A DNA stretch of 64,000 nt from DASSJT01 sp963715025 (GTDB lineage: Bacteria; Actinomycetota; Actinomycetes; Actinomycetales; Dermatophilaceae). The position numbers and the translations under genes were made by a program. Below are positions 26,216 to 34,741 of the stretch, in pieces. Within the stretch, counting starts at the first letter, position 1. The number at the start of each line of letters is the position of its first letter. The notes under the pieces are model-generated. The model saw only the letters and a list, made by a program, of their open reading frames with translations. It searched no databases and had not been told where the DNA came from. The stretch spans positions 434,001 to 498,000 of the forward strand of contig CAVQQQ010000001.1 of NCBI GenBank assembly GCA_963715025.1. Direction: 5' to 3'.

Positions 26216-28810
26216 CTATAAGGCCTGGCGAGACCGCCGTCGTCGCGCCATCGACTTCTGCGCGCCATCGGCCAGCAGCACGGCCGGGACGGCCACCAGC
26301 GCGAGGGCCCATCCCGTCCCGGTGGGGAAGCTGCCACCGAGCACGCCGGCCAGCGGCTCCCAGCCCAGCATGACGAGCAGCATGACGAGCTCGGTCGCGA
26401 CGGCCCACAGCAGGAGCGGGTTCGTGTGCCACGAGAGCGCGGTGACCCAGCGGGTTTCGCTGCGGCAGGCGAAGGCGTTGGCCATCTGGCCCAGAACGAC
26501 CGAAGCGAAGGCAGTGCCCGAGGCCACGGCGAGGAGGGCGGCAGGGGCATCGTGGCCCACGCTCCACCCACCCAGCGCGAGGACGGTGAGGAACGCCCCC
26601 ATCTCCACTACGGCCTCCGTAGGGCCGAGAACCCCGAACACCCGGCGCAGCAGGCGTCGGTCCAACAGGGTGCGGGTGCGCAGCGGCCCGTCCAGGACCC
26701 GGCGGTTGGCCGGCTCGGCGCCCAGCGCAAGGGCAGGGAGCAGGTCGGTTCCGATGTCGAGGGCGAGCACCTGCAGGACGGACAGAGCCAGCGGGATTCG
26801 GCCCCCGCTCAGCGACCAGACCACGAACGGGGTGAGCTCGGCGACGTTGTCGGTCAGGTGGTAGGTGAGGAACCGTCGGACGTTGCTGAACGTCGCGCGG
26901 CCCAGTTCCACTGCCGTCACGATGGTCTCGAACCGGTCGTCGAGCAGAACCAGGTCGGCGGCCTCTCGCGCTACGTCCGTACCCGAGGCGCCCATCGCCA
27001 CGCCGATGTCGGCCTTGCGCAGAGCTGGGCCGTCGTTGACGCCGTCGCCGGTCATGGCCACGACGTGACCCCGCTCCTGGAGCGCCTGGGCGATCCGCAG
27101 CTTGTGCTCCGGCGTGGCCCGCGCGATCACAACCCCGTCGCGGTCGATGAGGTCGCCAAGGTCCCGGTCGCCGACGGGCAGGTCCGCGCCCTCCACGACC
27201 AGTGCCGGCTCGCCGAGCAGGCCGACTTCCGCGGCGATGGCCCGCGCGGTTCCCGGGTGGTCGCCAGTCACCATGGCGACGTGTATGCCGGCCCGCCGGC
27301 ATGTGGCGATGGCCACCTCGACGCCGGCACGAGGCGGGTCCTCCAGGCCGAGCAGCCCTAAGAGCTCCAGGCCGTGCTCGAAGTCCCGCTGGACCAGGAG
27401 CACCTCGTGACTGTCCACGTTGCGTCGCGCCACGGCGAGCACCCGGAGGCCCGAATGGCTCAGCCGGTCGAGGGCATCGACCGCGCCCTCCGTGTTGGTA
27501 CAGAGGGGCAGGACACCGTCGGGAGCACCCAGCACGTGGAGCTGGCCACCGAGCCGGGCCGCGGATCGCCGCAGCATGGGGTCGAAGGGAAAGAACCGCT
27601 CCGCCAGATGGCCACGGGTGCCGATATCGCCGATCCCGCAGCGGCGGGCGAGCACCTCGAGGGCCACCTCCATGGGATCTCCCTTGGGCCGCCACCGCCC
27701 ATCCTTCTGCACGGCCGTTCCGTGGACGCACAGGGCCGCCGACCGCGCCAGGTCGCCAGTGGCCGCCACAGCCTCGGCCGACCCGATCACCAGGCCCGCT
27801 GGGTCGTACCCGACCCCCTCCACCGTTGTCGCGCCCGCAGGTGTCCACACGGTCACCACATTCATCTCGTTGCGGGTGAGCGTGCCTGTCTTGTCCGTGC
27901 AGATGAACGTGGTGGACCCCAGGGTCTCCACGGACTCCAGGTGGCGGACCAGGGCGTGGCTCGTGGCCATCTGCTGCGCCGCGCGGGCCAGGGACAGGGT
28001 GACGGTCGGCAGCAGCCCCTCCGGGACCAGCGCGACGGTGACCCCGACCGCGAAGAGGAAGCCGTCGGAGGGGTCGAGGCCCAGCAGCACCGACACGGCG
28101 AAGGCGACGAGCCCCGTGCCTACGGCGAGGGCGGCCACGGTGGTCACGATCCGGTGCAGCTGGAGCGAGAGCGGACTCCGCGGCGGCTTGGCGGATCGGG
28201 TCAGGGCGGCAATCGCTGCGAGGCGGGTCCGCCCGCCGGTGGCGACCACGGTGCCCCGCGCTGCACCCTCGACCACGAACGTACCGGCGTGCACCTGAGC
28301 CCCCACCCCGGGCCGCACCGCGACGCTCTCCCCGGTGAGCAGGGACTCGTCGACAGCCAGCGCCTGCACGTCGTCGAGCCGCACGTCGGCGCTGATGCGG
28401 TCGCCGGACTCGAACAGGATCAGGTCATCGACGACTAGCTGGTCGGCGCCGATGTCGTGCACGCCGCCGTCGCGCAAGACCCGGGCCCGGGCCGGCAGCA
28501 GGTCGGCGAGCCGCGCCGCAGCGCGATCGGCCCGGTACTCCTGGACGAAGGAGAAGAGGCCGTTCAGGACGACGACCACGGCAATCGCCACCGACAGCTG
28601 TGGCATCCGCGCGAGCAGCGCCAGGCCGGCTGCGATCCACAGCATCACGGCGAAGAAGTGCACGAACTGCGCCGCCAGCTGGGACCAGGGCGACGGCGGC
28701 CGCTGTCTCGGGACCTCGTTCGGACCGTCCCGCTCGAGCCGCTGGCGGACCTCGGCCGTCGTCAGACCGCGGCGGGCCATGGCGACCCCGGCACCTGGGA
28801 TCGTGGGCAT
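26216..28810 (-). CDS. P2-type cation-transporting ATPase, CtpF-like
   Basis: This 864-residue P-type ATPase has a cation-ATPase N-terminal domain (GLTTAEVRQRLERDGPNEVP), the actuator DESLLTGES (TGES), TM4 with VALVPEGLLPTVTLSLA, the phosphorylation site ICTDKTGTLT, the hinge MTGDGVNDGPALRKADIG and a C-terminal six-helix domain. The VPEGLL motif and lack of heavy-metal motifs place it with Ca/Mn or Na/K-type pumps such as CtpF, itself a DosR-regulon gene in mycobacteria. It lies 10 bases downstream of the alcohol dehydrogenase and is probably co-transcribed. The transported ion is not determined by the sequence alone. Confidence 0.88.
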   Translation of the reverse strand: MPTIPGAGVAMARRGLTTAEVRQRLERDGPNEVPRQRPPSPWSQLAAQFVHFFAVMLWIAAGLALLARMPQLSVAIAVVVVLNGLFSFVQEYRADRAAARLADLLPARARVLRDGGVHDIGADQLVVDDLILFESGDRISADVRLDDVQALAVDESLLTGESVAVRPGVGAQVHAGTFVVEGAARGTVVATGGRTRLAAIAALTRSAKPPRSPLSLQLHRIVTTVAALAVGTGLVAFAVSVLLGLDPSDGFLFAVGVTVALVPEGLLPTVTLSLARAAQQMATSHALVRHLESVETLGSTTFICTDKTGTLTRNEMNVVTVWTPAGATTVEGVGYDPAGLVIGSAEAVAATGDLARSAALCVHGTAVQKDGRWRPKGDPMEVALEVLARRCGIGDIGTRGHLAERFFPFDPMLRRSAARLGGQLHVLGAPDGVLPLCTNTEGAVDALDRLSHSGLRVLAVARRNVDSHEVLLVQRDFEHGLELLGLLGLEDPPRAGVEVAIATCRRAGIHVAMVTGDHPGTARAIAAEVGLLGEPALVVEGADLPVGDRDLGDLIDRDGVVIARATPEHKLRIAQALQERGHVVAMTGDGVNDGPALRKADIGVAMGASGTDVAREAADLVLLDDRFETIVTAVELGRATFSNVRRFLTYHLTDNVAELTPFVVWSLSGGRIPLALSVLQVLALDIGTDLLPALALGAEPANRRVLDGPLRTRTLLDRRLLRRVFGVLGPTEAVVEMGAFLTVLALGGWSVGHDAPAALLAVASGTAFASVVLGQMANAFACRSETRWVTALSWHTNPLLLWAVATELVMLLVMLGWEPLAGVLGGSFPTGTGWALALVAVPAVLLADGAQKSMARRRRSRQAL

Positions 28811-28820
28811 GAGGTCCTCC

Positions 28821-29837
28821 CTACCGCCCGGTGCGCAGGACCGCCGCTCCCCGGAGCTGGCCCGACGCCAACGCCAGCAGCGCCTTGTCGGCCTCCGCGA
28901 AATCGAACGGCGTGGTCGTCACACGCACCCCCAGCCGCTCGGCGAGCACGAGGAATTCCTCACCGTCGCGGCGGGCATTGCTGGTCACGCTCCGCAGCGA
29001 GCGCTCGAGGAAGAGGTGCCGCTGGTAGTCAAGCACCGGGACGTCGCTCATGTGTATGCCGGCCAGGGCCACAGTGCCCCCGCGGTCCAGTGCCTCCAGC
29101 GCCAGCGGCACCAGCTCCCCGGCGGGCGCGAACACGATGGCCGAGTCCAGCGGCACGGGAGGCGCGTCGTAAGGCCCTCCGACCGATGCAGCACCCAGAT
29201 CGTGCGCCAGCTGCCTAGCGCGCTCGCCCCGGGTCAGCACGTGCACCTCGGCACCCTGGGCGATCGCGACCTGGGCGGTGAGATGGGCGCTGGCCCCGAA
29301 TCCGTAGATGCCCAGGCGGCCGCCTGGAGGCAGCTGTGACCTCACCAGCGAGCGGTAGCCGATGATCCCAGCGCACAGGAGCGGGGCTGCGACGTCGTCG
29401 TCGAACGAGGCCGGCACATCGTAGGCATACGCCTCGGGCACGACGGCATACTCCGCGTACCCGCCATCGACGTCCCACCCGGTGTAGCGGGACCGCGGAC
29501 AGAGGTTCTCCCGCCCGGACCGGCACCACCGGCATACCCCGCAGGTCCATCGCAGCCAGGCGATCCCCACCCGGTCAGCGAGGCGGAACCGGCTCGCTCC
29601 CTCGCCCAGCCGGACGACCTCGCCCACCACTTCGTGTCCGGGCACCACATGTGCGTGGCGAGGTGCGAGGTCGCCCTCGGCGAGGTGGAGGTCGGTGCGA
29701 CAGACACCACAGGTATGGACCTCGACGAGGACCTCGCCAGGCCCTGGCGTTGGAACCGGCCGCTCGACCAGGGACAGGGGAGCCTGGGCCACCGGCCTCG
29801 GCTCCGCGACGGCCCAGGCCCGCATCGTGTCCGTCAT
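28821..29837 (-). CDS. Zinc-dependent alcohol dehydrogenase family protein
   Basis: This 338-residue medium-chain dehydrogenase has catalytic-zinc residues in CGVCRTDLH and VPGHEVVGEV, four structural-zinc cysteines in CGVCRWCRSGRENLC, and the Rossmann motif LGIYGFGASAHLTAQVA. It would oxidise or reduce an alcohol/aldehyde with NAD(P). The start at 29837 (MTDTMRAWAV) fits the family and has a GGAG site; the open frame extends much further upstream without homology. It is divergent from hsp20. A weak box-like sequence (GGGCTGGAGGTCCC, 29950-29963) lies 112 bases upstream. Confidence 0.88.
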   Translation of the reverse strand: MTDTMRAWAVAEPRPVAQAPLSLVERPVPTPGPGEVLVEVHTCGVCRTDLHLAEGDLAPRHAHVVPGHEVVGEVVRLGEGASRFRLADRVGIAWLRWTCGVCRWCRSGRENLCPRSRYTGWDVDGGYAEYAVVPEAYAYDVPASFDDDVAAPLLCAGIIGYRSLVRSQLPPGGRLGIYGFGASAHLTAQVAIAQGAEVHVLTRGERARQLAHDLGAASVGGPYDAPPVPLDSAIVFAPAGELVPLALEALDRGGTVALAGIHMSDVPVLDYQRHLFLERSLRSVTSNARRDGEEFLVLAERLGVRVTTTPFDFAEADKALLALASGQLRGAAVLRTGR

Positions 29838-30198
29838 CGGAAGGCTCCACGCGCTTCCGTGGCCGCGCAGGTCGCAGTCGCCGCGCGGTCGTGGGGCGAT
29901 GAGGTCGTCGACATACGCACAGCCTCCCGGGCACAAGGGCAGGCGGCTAGGGCTGGAGGTCCCGGGGTGGGTGGCAGGGCACGTGGCGAGGCCCCGGCTG
30001 ATTCGAAAATCGTCGGGGCCTCGTCTGTCCGGTGTGACGGACTTCCGGACAGCCGGTCGGTTTCCGCGGATCCACTCGCCCTCGTCGGGGACGAGTCCGG
30101 CAGGTTTGCCTGCTGGCAAGGATCTCGTTAACCGTCCGGTCCGCTTCCGTTGCCGGTTGCGGTATCTCTACTGTGACCGCTCGCAGGCTGCACCATCA

Positions 30199-30212
30199 AG
30201 GACCAAAGTCCC
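30199..30212. promoter_or_regulatory. Distal DosR-like box upstream of hsp20
   Basis: AGGACCAAAGTCCC has a near-perfect core (GGACCAAAGTCC) but is 218 bases upstream of the hsp20 ATG. It may be a secondary site, as in the multi-box promoters of mycobacterial hspX. Confidence 0.65.
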
Positions 30213-30256
30213 GAGATTCCGGACATTCGCCGGCACGGGCACCCAGCAGCAGGTCA

Positions 30257-30314
30257 GCTCGACCGCCCGCTCGACCGTCCGCTCGACCGTCCGCCGGCCG
30301 CCCGCCGGCCGCCC
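30257..30314. repeat. Short tandem repeats between two DosR-like boxes
   Basis: Three 12-base units of the form GCTCGACCGTCC (30257-30292; the first has one C for T) are followed by two 11-base units GCCGGCCGCCC (30293-30314). The block lies between the two hsp20-side boxes and sets their spacing. Confidence 0.8.
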
Positions 30315-30338
30315 GCCGGGATTCGATCGGACCCGCCC

Positions 30339-30352
30339 GGGACCTTCGACCC
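30339..30352. promoter_or_regulatory. Proximal DosR-like box upstream of hsp20
   Basis: GGGACCTTCGACCC lies 78 bases before the ATG. An overlapping related sequence ends at 30360 (GACCCTTTGTCCC). Confidence 0.6.
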
Positions 30353-30430
30353 TTTGTCCCCGTCCGCGGCGGCGTGAGCCTGAAAGAAGCACAGGGGCTT
30401 CGGCCCCACAACAGGAGAAAGGTGATTCAC

Positions 30431-30910
30431 ATGACGACGATCGCCCGTCGCTCGTCCAGCCCGATCGCGGAGATTCTCGACTGGTTCGACCAGGGCGCTC
30501 CGTTCGGGTTCCGCGGCCTGGGGCTCACGCCGTATGTCCGCATCGAGGACTTCATGGAGGGCAGCACATACGTCCTGCGCGCCGAGATGCCGGGCGTCGA
30601 TCCCGACAAAGACATCGAGCTGAGCATCGACGACAACGTGCTGACCATCCGTGGTGAGCGGCACGAAGAGCACAAGGACAAGAACCGCCACGAGTTCCAC
30701 TACGGCTCGTTCGCCCGCAGCATCCCGCTGCCCCGCGACGTGAAGCCCGAACAGGTCACCGCCACCTACCACGACGGCGTCCTCGAGGTACGCGTGCCCA
30801 GCGCCATCGAGGAGCACAAGCCCATTGCGGTGCCCGTGCAGCGCGAAACGAAGACCGTGGAGGCCATGGCCACCGAGCCGACGACCGAAACCAAGGAAGA
30901 TAAGGCCTGA
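30431..30910 (+). CDS. Hsp20 family small heat shock protein (HspX/Acr-like)
   Basis: This 159-residue protein has an N-terminal arm (SPIAEILDWFDQG) and an alpha-crystallin domain at about 30-125. The domain starts PYVRIEDFMEGSTYVLRAEM and has IELSIDDNVLTIRGER, FARSIPLPRDV and YHDGVLEVRVP. A charged tail contains a possible IxV-type motif (IAVPV). It holds unfolding proteins as an oligomeric chaperone. Position behind two DosR-like boxes mirrors hspX (Rv2031c) of the mycobacterial regulon. The ATG at 30431 follows a GGAGAAAGGTG site. A second, separately regulated Hsp20 is at 45730. Confidence 0.93.
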   Translation: MTTIARRSSSPIAEILDWFDQGAPFGFRGLGLTPYVRIEDFMEGSTYVLRAEMPGVDPDKDIELSIDDNVLTIRGERHEEHKDKNRHEFHYGSFARSIPLPRDVKPEQVTATYHDGVLEVRVPSAIEEHKPIAVPVQRETKTVEAMATEPTTETKEDKA

Positions 30911-30979
30911 GCGACTGACCGCCTGGTCCACCACTCCCGGTGATGGGCGAAGCAGGCCACAGGAAGAGAGGCACACACC

Positions 30980-31525
30980 ATGAAGGCGTTCCCAGGCGAC
31001 CGCATCATCCTGGCTCCGCCCCAGGTCGACGGACCCACCCGTGACGGGGAGGTGATCGAGGCCCGTGGCCCGGACGGCGCACCGCCGTACCTCGTGCGCT
31101 GGAGCGACGGCCATGTCGGCCTGCTCTTCCCGGGCCCGGGTTCAGTGCTGCGCATTGGACACGAACATGAGGAAGTCGCGGAAGCTCCGGCGCCCTCTGC
31201 TGCGCAGCCTCACCCGACGCACCCCTCGGCCGAAGCTGGCGCCAGCCAGTCGCGGCACATCCGTGACTGGGAGGTGCGCATCACCATTTTCGAATCCGAG
31301 AACGACACCGACGCCCACGTCGTCCTCGTGGCGGACTCGCCCACGCACCTCTCCGCGCGGGGGCACAGCCACCGCGGCGGCCACGACAGCGCTGTCCCCG
31401 AAATCGGCGATGAGGTCGCGGTGGCCCGCGCCCTGAGGCACCTTGCCGACCAGCTCCTCGACACGGCCGCGGAGGACATCGAGACCGTGACCGGCGAAGA
31501 GGACATCGTGCTGCGACCGAGGTAG
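30980..31525 (+). CDS. DUF1918-DUF1876 fusion protein, possible ribosome-hibernation-like factor
   Basis: This 181-residue protein joins an N-terminal DUF1918 barrel (residues 1-60: GDRIILAPPQVDGPTRDGEVIE and PYLVRWSDGHVGLLFPGPG), a low-complexity Ala/His/Pro linker and a C-terminal DUF1876 domain (about 95-181: WEVRITIFESENDTDAHVVL and ARALRHLADQLLDTAAEDIE). DUF1876 includes Rv1738 and Rv2632c; Rv1738 is a strongly DosR-induced protein structurally likened to hibernation-promoting factors. It lies 69 bases after hsp20 and shares its promoter. Ribosome binding is an inference from that comparison. Confidence 0.85.
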   Translation: MKAFPGDRIILAPPQVDGPTRDGEVIEARGPDGAPPYLVRWSDGHVGLLFPGPGSVLRIGHEHEEVAEAPAPSAAQPHPTHPSAEAGASQSRHIRDWEVRITIFESENDTDAHVVLVADSPTHLSARGHSHRGGHDSAVPEIGDEVAVARALRHLADQLLDTAAEDIETVTGEEDIVLRPR

Positions 31526-31546
31526 CGCGTCAGCGGCAGCACGATC

Positions 31547-31572
31547 GCCCGGGCGGCCCCAGCCGCCCGGGC
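31547..31572 (+). terminator. Rho-independent-type terminator after the hsp20 operon
   Basis: A perfect 11-bp GC stem (GCCCGGGCGGC with GCCGCCCGGGC) with loop CCCA is followed by TTCGTCGT. It is 22 bases beyond the stop and well placed to end the hsp20-DUF1918 transcript. Confidence 0.8.
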
Positions 31573-31623
31573 TTCGTCGTCGGACCAGGTGCGATTGGGC
31601 TTGGCGCTGTGTGGCCCGGAAGC

Positions 31624-31637
31624 GGGACCTTTGGCAC
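31624..31637. promoter_or_regulatory. DosR-like half-conserved box upstream of a Usp gene
   Basis: GGGACCTTTGGCAC has an intact left half (GGGACCTTTG) and a degraded right arm. It lies 109 bases before the ATG at 31747. Confidence 0.5.
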
Positions 31638-31746
31638 GCGCGAGACGTCATCCCCGCGGGGCACAGTCGAATTGGGCCTTCTCGACGGCCGGTCGGGGCC
31701 GCCGGGGATGCTCCCATCGTTCCCTCGGCCAATGGAGGACAGTCAC

Positions 31747-32713
31747 ATGCCTGCTCAGACGCCACATCCGGGAAGCATCGTCGCGGGTGTCAACGGCTCG
31801 GAGTGCGCGAGGCGCGCGGTCGACTGGGCGGCCGACGTGGCCGCACGGCGAGGGCTGCCACTCCATCTGCTCCATGCGGCCAACATCGATTGGCTGGTGG
31901 CCGCTGCACTGATCAGCAGCCCGGACGAGCACCCGATGACCGACGAGACGCTGGATGCCGAGACCCGCCGCGTGCTCCAAAGGCACCCTGGTCTGCGGGT
32001 GACGGCCGAGCTGACGACGGGGGCACCTGCCCACGACCTCGTGGACGTCTCCGCGCGCGCGTCGATGCTCGTGGTGGGCACCCAGTGTCGACACGCGATC
32101 ACCCAAGCCCTCGGATCGGTCGCCCAGCACGTAGCAGCCCGCGCCCACTGTGCTGTGGTCGTCGTCCGTGAGGGCATCCCGAAGGCAACGCCCGCGGGTG
32201 CCCAAGGGCCAGCGGACGCCGAGGCTGCATCGATCGCGGGGCGCGCCGGTCGTGGTGGGGGTCGACGGCTCTGCGATGTCCACGGCGGCCGTCGACTTCG
32301 CCTTCGCTCACGCGTCCCTGACCGGCGCGCCGCTGGTCGTCCTGCACGCCTGGTGGCTCGAGTTCGCCGAGGGGGCGGTGGTGACGACCGAGAGTGGACC
32401 CGAGGGACACAGGGTCCTCGACGGCAAGCGGCTGACTGTGTCCGAGACCTTGGCCGGCCGCGGCGCACAGTACCCGGACGTCGCCGTCGATGTCCGACTG
32501 GTCCACGACCGGCCTGAGAAGGCCCTTGTGGCGGCCTCGGCCAACGCGGCCCTCGTGGTGGTCGGCGCCCGCGGCCACGGGGCAGTGACTGGCCTGCTCC
32601 TCGGCTCGGTCAGCCAGGACGTTCTGCTCAAGGCCTCCTGTCCGGTTGCCGTGGTCCGTCCGGCCCGGGCACGCCCGAACACCCACACCTCGGTGGCAAC
32701 CCACCAGGCCTGA
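31747..32713 (+). pseudogene. Tandem universal stress protein, one frame break
   Basis: The first Usp domain (SIVAGVNGSECARRAVDWAA to AHCAVVVVREG) reads in frame from the ATG at 31747, which has a GGAGG site. The second (APVVVGVDGSAMSTAAVDFA to CPVAVVRPARAR, with the ATP motif GARGHGAVTGLLLGSVS) is in another frame and ends at 32713. The switch must lie in the interdomain linker, between about 32160 and 32250, so one indel would restore a roughly 320-residue protein. As written, the second domain would be lost. Sequence error and true mutation cannot be told apart here. Confidence 0.8.
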
Positions 32714-32752
32714 CCGGAATCCGGCCGACCGCCCGTCGCCAGCAGGCCCGCC

Positions 32753-32766
32753 GGGACCAACGGCCC
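32753..32766. promoter_or_regulatory. DosR-like box upstream of the flavodoxin-aldolase unit
   Basis: GGGACCAACGGCCC lies 51 bases before a small frame with a strong ribosome binding site (32818) and 182 bases before the flavodoxin start. Confidence 0.6.
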
Positions 32767-32817
32767 TTGGTGCCGGAGCGCACGGCGCCGGAGAGTGGGA
32801 GGGAAGGAGGCAGGGCC

Positions 32818-32952
32818 GTGCACAGCATCGCAACGTTCATGCAGCGTCACGACACACGAGCCCGGCCGACGTGCCGCGGACGCGGCAGCGGCGCTGGCCG
32901 CAGGCCCGCCGTAGGCAACCGAACCACCGGAAGCGGGAATGAGGAGCCATGA
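32818..32952 (+). CDS. Possible 44-residue leader peptide coupled to flavodoxin
   Basis: A GTG follows an excellent GGAAGGAGG site and opens a 44-codon frame beginning VHSIATFMQRHDTRARP, Arg/Gly-rich at the end. Its TGA overlaps the ATG of the flavodoxin gene (ATGA), the arrangement of translational coupling. No homology is recognised, and the basic, low-complexity sequence could also be untranslated. It may serve only to bring ribosomes to the next gene. Confidence 0.35.
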   Translation: MHSIATFMQRHDTRARPTCRGRGSGAGRRPAVGNRTTGSGNEEP

Positions 32953-33488
32953 GAGCTCTGGTCGTCTATGAGTCGATGTTCGGCAACACCCAGGCCGTGG
33001 CCAAGGCGGTGACCGAGGGGATGTCGGACCACGTCGAGACCGCCCTGGTCGAGTGCGGCTCGGCCCCGACCACCGTGCCGTCCGACGTTGACCTCGTCGT
33101 CGTGGGGGCACCGACGCACGCGTTCTCCCTGAGTCGGCCCTCCACCCGCGAGTCCGCCAAGCAGCAGGCCACGGGCGAGGTCGTCTCTAGCGGCACCGGC
33201 ATTCGGGAATGGCTGAAGACGCTGGCCGTGCCCGGCGACCGGGTGACCCGCGCAGCGGCGTTCGACACCCGAGTCCGCCACCCCCACGTGCCCGGGTCCG
33301 CAGCACATGCTGCGCTCAAGCGGCTGCGCCGGCTGGGCCTGCGGCCGGCGGCGCCAGCCCGGTCGTTCTGGGTGCTCGGCACACCGGGGCCGCTGGCACC
33401 CGGCCAAGAGGAGGAGGCCCGTGCCTGGGGCGCGAGGCTCGCCCGCGAGCTGACGATGAACGCAACGACGGAGACGGCGAACGGCTAG
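32949..33488 (+). CDS. Flavodoxin family protein
   Basis: This 179-residue protein begins RALVVYESMFGNTQAVAKAV, the FMN phosphate-binding loop (T/S-x-x-G-N-T) of flavodoxins, followed by DLVVVGAPTHAFSLSRPST for the second flavin-contact loop. The C-terminus has the PARSFWVLGTPGPL strand and a helix. It would carry low-potential electrons or act as an FMN-dependent reductase in the cytoplasm. It is coupled to the small upstream frame and 10 bases ahead of the aldolase gene. Confidence 0.88.
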   Translation: MRALVVYESMFGNTQAVAKAVTEGMSDHVETALVECGSAPTTVPSDVDLVVVGAPTHAFSLSRPSTRESAKQQATGEVVSSGTGIREWLKTLAVPGDRVTRAAAFDTRVRHPHVPGSAAHAALKRLRRLGLRPAAPARSFWVLGTPGPLAPGQEEEARAWGARLARELTMNATTETANG

Positions 33489-33498
33489 GAGGCCGGAA

Positions 33499-34488
33499 AT
33501 GACCCAGCGCATCGACGAGATCCTGTCCTGGTATGAGTCGGATGACCGGGGCACCATCAACAACCTCAGGCGCATCCTCGAGCACGGGCGCACCGGCGGC
33601 ACCGGGAAGCTCGTGATCCTGCCTGTGGACCAGGGCTTCGAGCACGGGCCGACTCGCAGCTTCGCTCCCAACCCCGCCGGGTACGACCCCCGCTACCACG
33701 CCCAGCTCGCGGTTGATGCGGGCTGCAGCGCGCACGCCCTCCCCCTCGGGGCAGCCAAGATGGTCGCACCCGACTTCGCGACGGACCTGCCGCTGATCCT
33801 CAAGTGCAACACCGCCGATGGCCTGTATGTCGGAGCCGACCCGCACCCAGCAGTCACCGCGGACGTCGATGACGCCTTGCGCCTCGGGTGCGCGGCCGTC
33901 GGCTTTACGATCTACCCCGGATCGGCTCATCGCAACCAGATGTACGAAAACCTGCGGCGGCTCGCACGCGACGCCGACGACGCTGGCCTGCCGGTGGTGG
34001 TGTGGTCCTATCCGCGCGGATCCGGGGTAACCGAGCACGGACAGACGGCCGTGGACGTCGTGGCGTATGCAGCCCACCTCGCCTGCCAGCTCGGGGCGCA
34101 CATCATCAAGGTCAAGCCGCCGACGAGCTTCATCGAGAAGGACGCCGCCCGCAAGGCGATCGAGCAGGCCGGCATACCTCTGGAGACACTTGCCGACCGG
34201 GTCCACCACGTGGTGCAGTCCGCCTTCGACGGCCACCGGATCGTCATCTTCTCCGGCGGTGCCGCCAAGGAGACCTCGGCGGTGCTGGAGGAGAACCGCC
34301 AGACGGCCCTCGGAGGTGGTTTCGGCACGATCATGGGCCGCAACTCCTTCCAGCGTCCCCATGACGAGGCAGTCAAGCTCCTGCACAACGTGATGGATAT
34401 CCACATGACGCTCTCGCCGGACTCCCCAGAGGGTGTCGCCAGTCACCAACGCCGGCCGGCAACGGGGCTCACCGCGCCAGTCGGCTGA
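33499..34488 (+). CDS. DhnA-type class I fructose-bisphosphate aldolase
   Basis: This 329-residue protein fits the archaeal/DhnA class I aldolase family. It has KLVILPVDQGFEHGPTRSF near the N-terminus, CAAVGFTIYPGS, the VVVWSYPRGSGV strand, and IIKVKPPTS, where the second Lys is the likely Schiff-base residue. A phosphate-binding FSGGAAK motif and GGGFGTIMGRN follow near the end. It cleaves or forms fructose 1,6-bisphosphate; with PPDK it could support gluconeogenic flow from pyruvate. It is probably co-transcribed with flavodoxin. Confidence 0.88.
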   Translation: MTQRIDEILSWYESDDRGTINNLRRILEHGRTGGTGKLVILPVDQGFEHGPTRSFAPNPAGYDPRYHAQLAVDAGCSAHALPLGAAKMVAPDFATDLPLILKCNTADGLYVGADPHPAVTADVDDALRLGCAAVGFTIYPGSAHRNQMYENLRRLARDADDAGLPVVVWSYPRGSGVTEHGQTAVDVVAYAAHLACQLGAHIIKVKPPTSFIEKDAARKAIEQAGIPLETLADRVHHVVQSAFDGHRIVIFSGGAAKETSAVLEENRQTALGGGFGTIMGRNSFQRPHDEAVKLLHNVMDIHMTLSPDSPEGVASHQRRPATGLTAPVG

Positions 34489-34646
34489 GAGCCGGGGAGG
34501 TTCTGGCCCAACCTGCGCCGGGTCAGGGCCTCCCCCATCTCCCCGCATCTCGCGCGTCCGTGTCTTGCGTCGACGGGTCGCGACGAACTCGCAGGCCTGA
34601 CTGGGGCTCAGGACAGGTCAGTCGGTGGTATGCCGGCGCAGCCGGC

Positions 34647-34710
34647 TGACGCTCGCGCGCACTGACGCTCACGCGCATTGACGCTCGCGCGCGCTGACGC
34701 TCACGCGCTG
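34647..34710. repeat. Four tandem 16-base repeats, alternating variants
   Basis: Units start at 34647, 34663, 34679 and 34695, all TGACGCTC(G/A)CGCGC plus two variable bases. The G and A variants alternate, giving a 32-base higher-order period. A partial similar sequence (GCGCTCGCGCGTGAC) follows at 34713-34727. The repeat lies between the aldolase and acp genes, which are convergent, and is not coding. Confidence 0.85.
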
Positions 34711-34741
34711 GGAGCGCTCGCGCGTGACTCAGGCTTGCTGG

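Larger units (their letters stand above)
29838..30430. other. 593-base divergent promoter region of adh and hsp20
   Basis: No protein-coding feature is supported here. It holds two DosR-like boxes (30199-30212, 30339-30352), a weaker one at 29950-29963 on the adh side, and a block of short GC-rich tandem repeats (30257-30314) between the two hsp20-side boxes. Confidence 0.6.

Noticed and set aside
34647..34710. Possible CRISPR-like array
   Set aside because: The units are 16 bases and directly tandem, with no unique spacers and no cas gene in the window.
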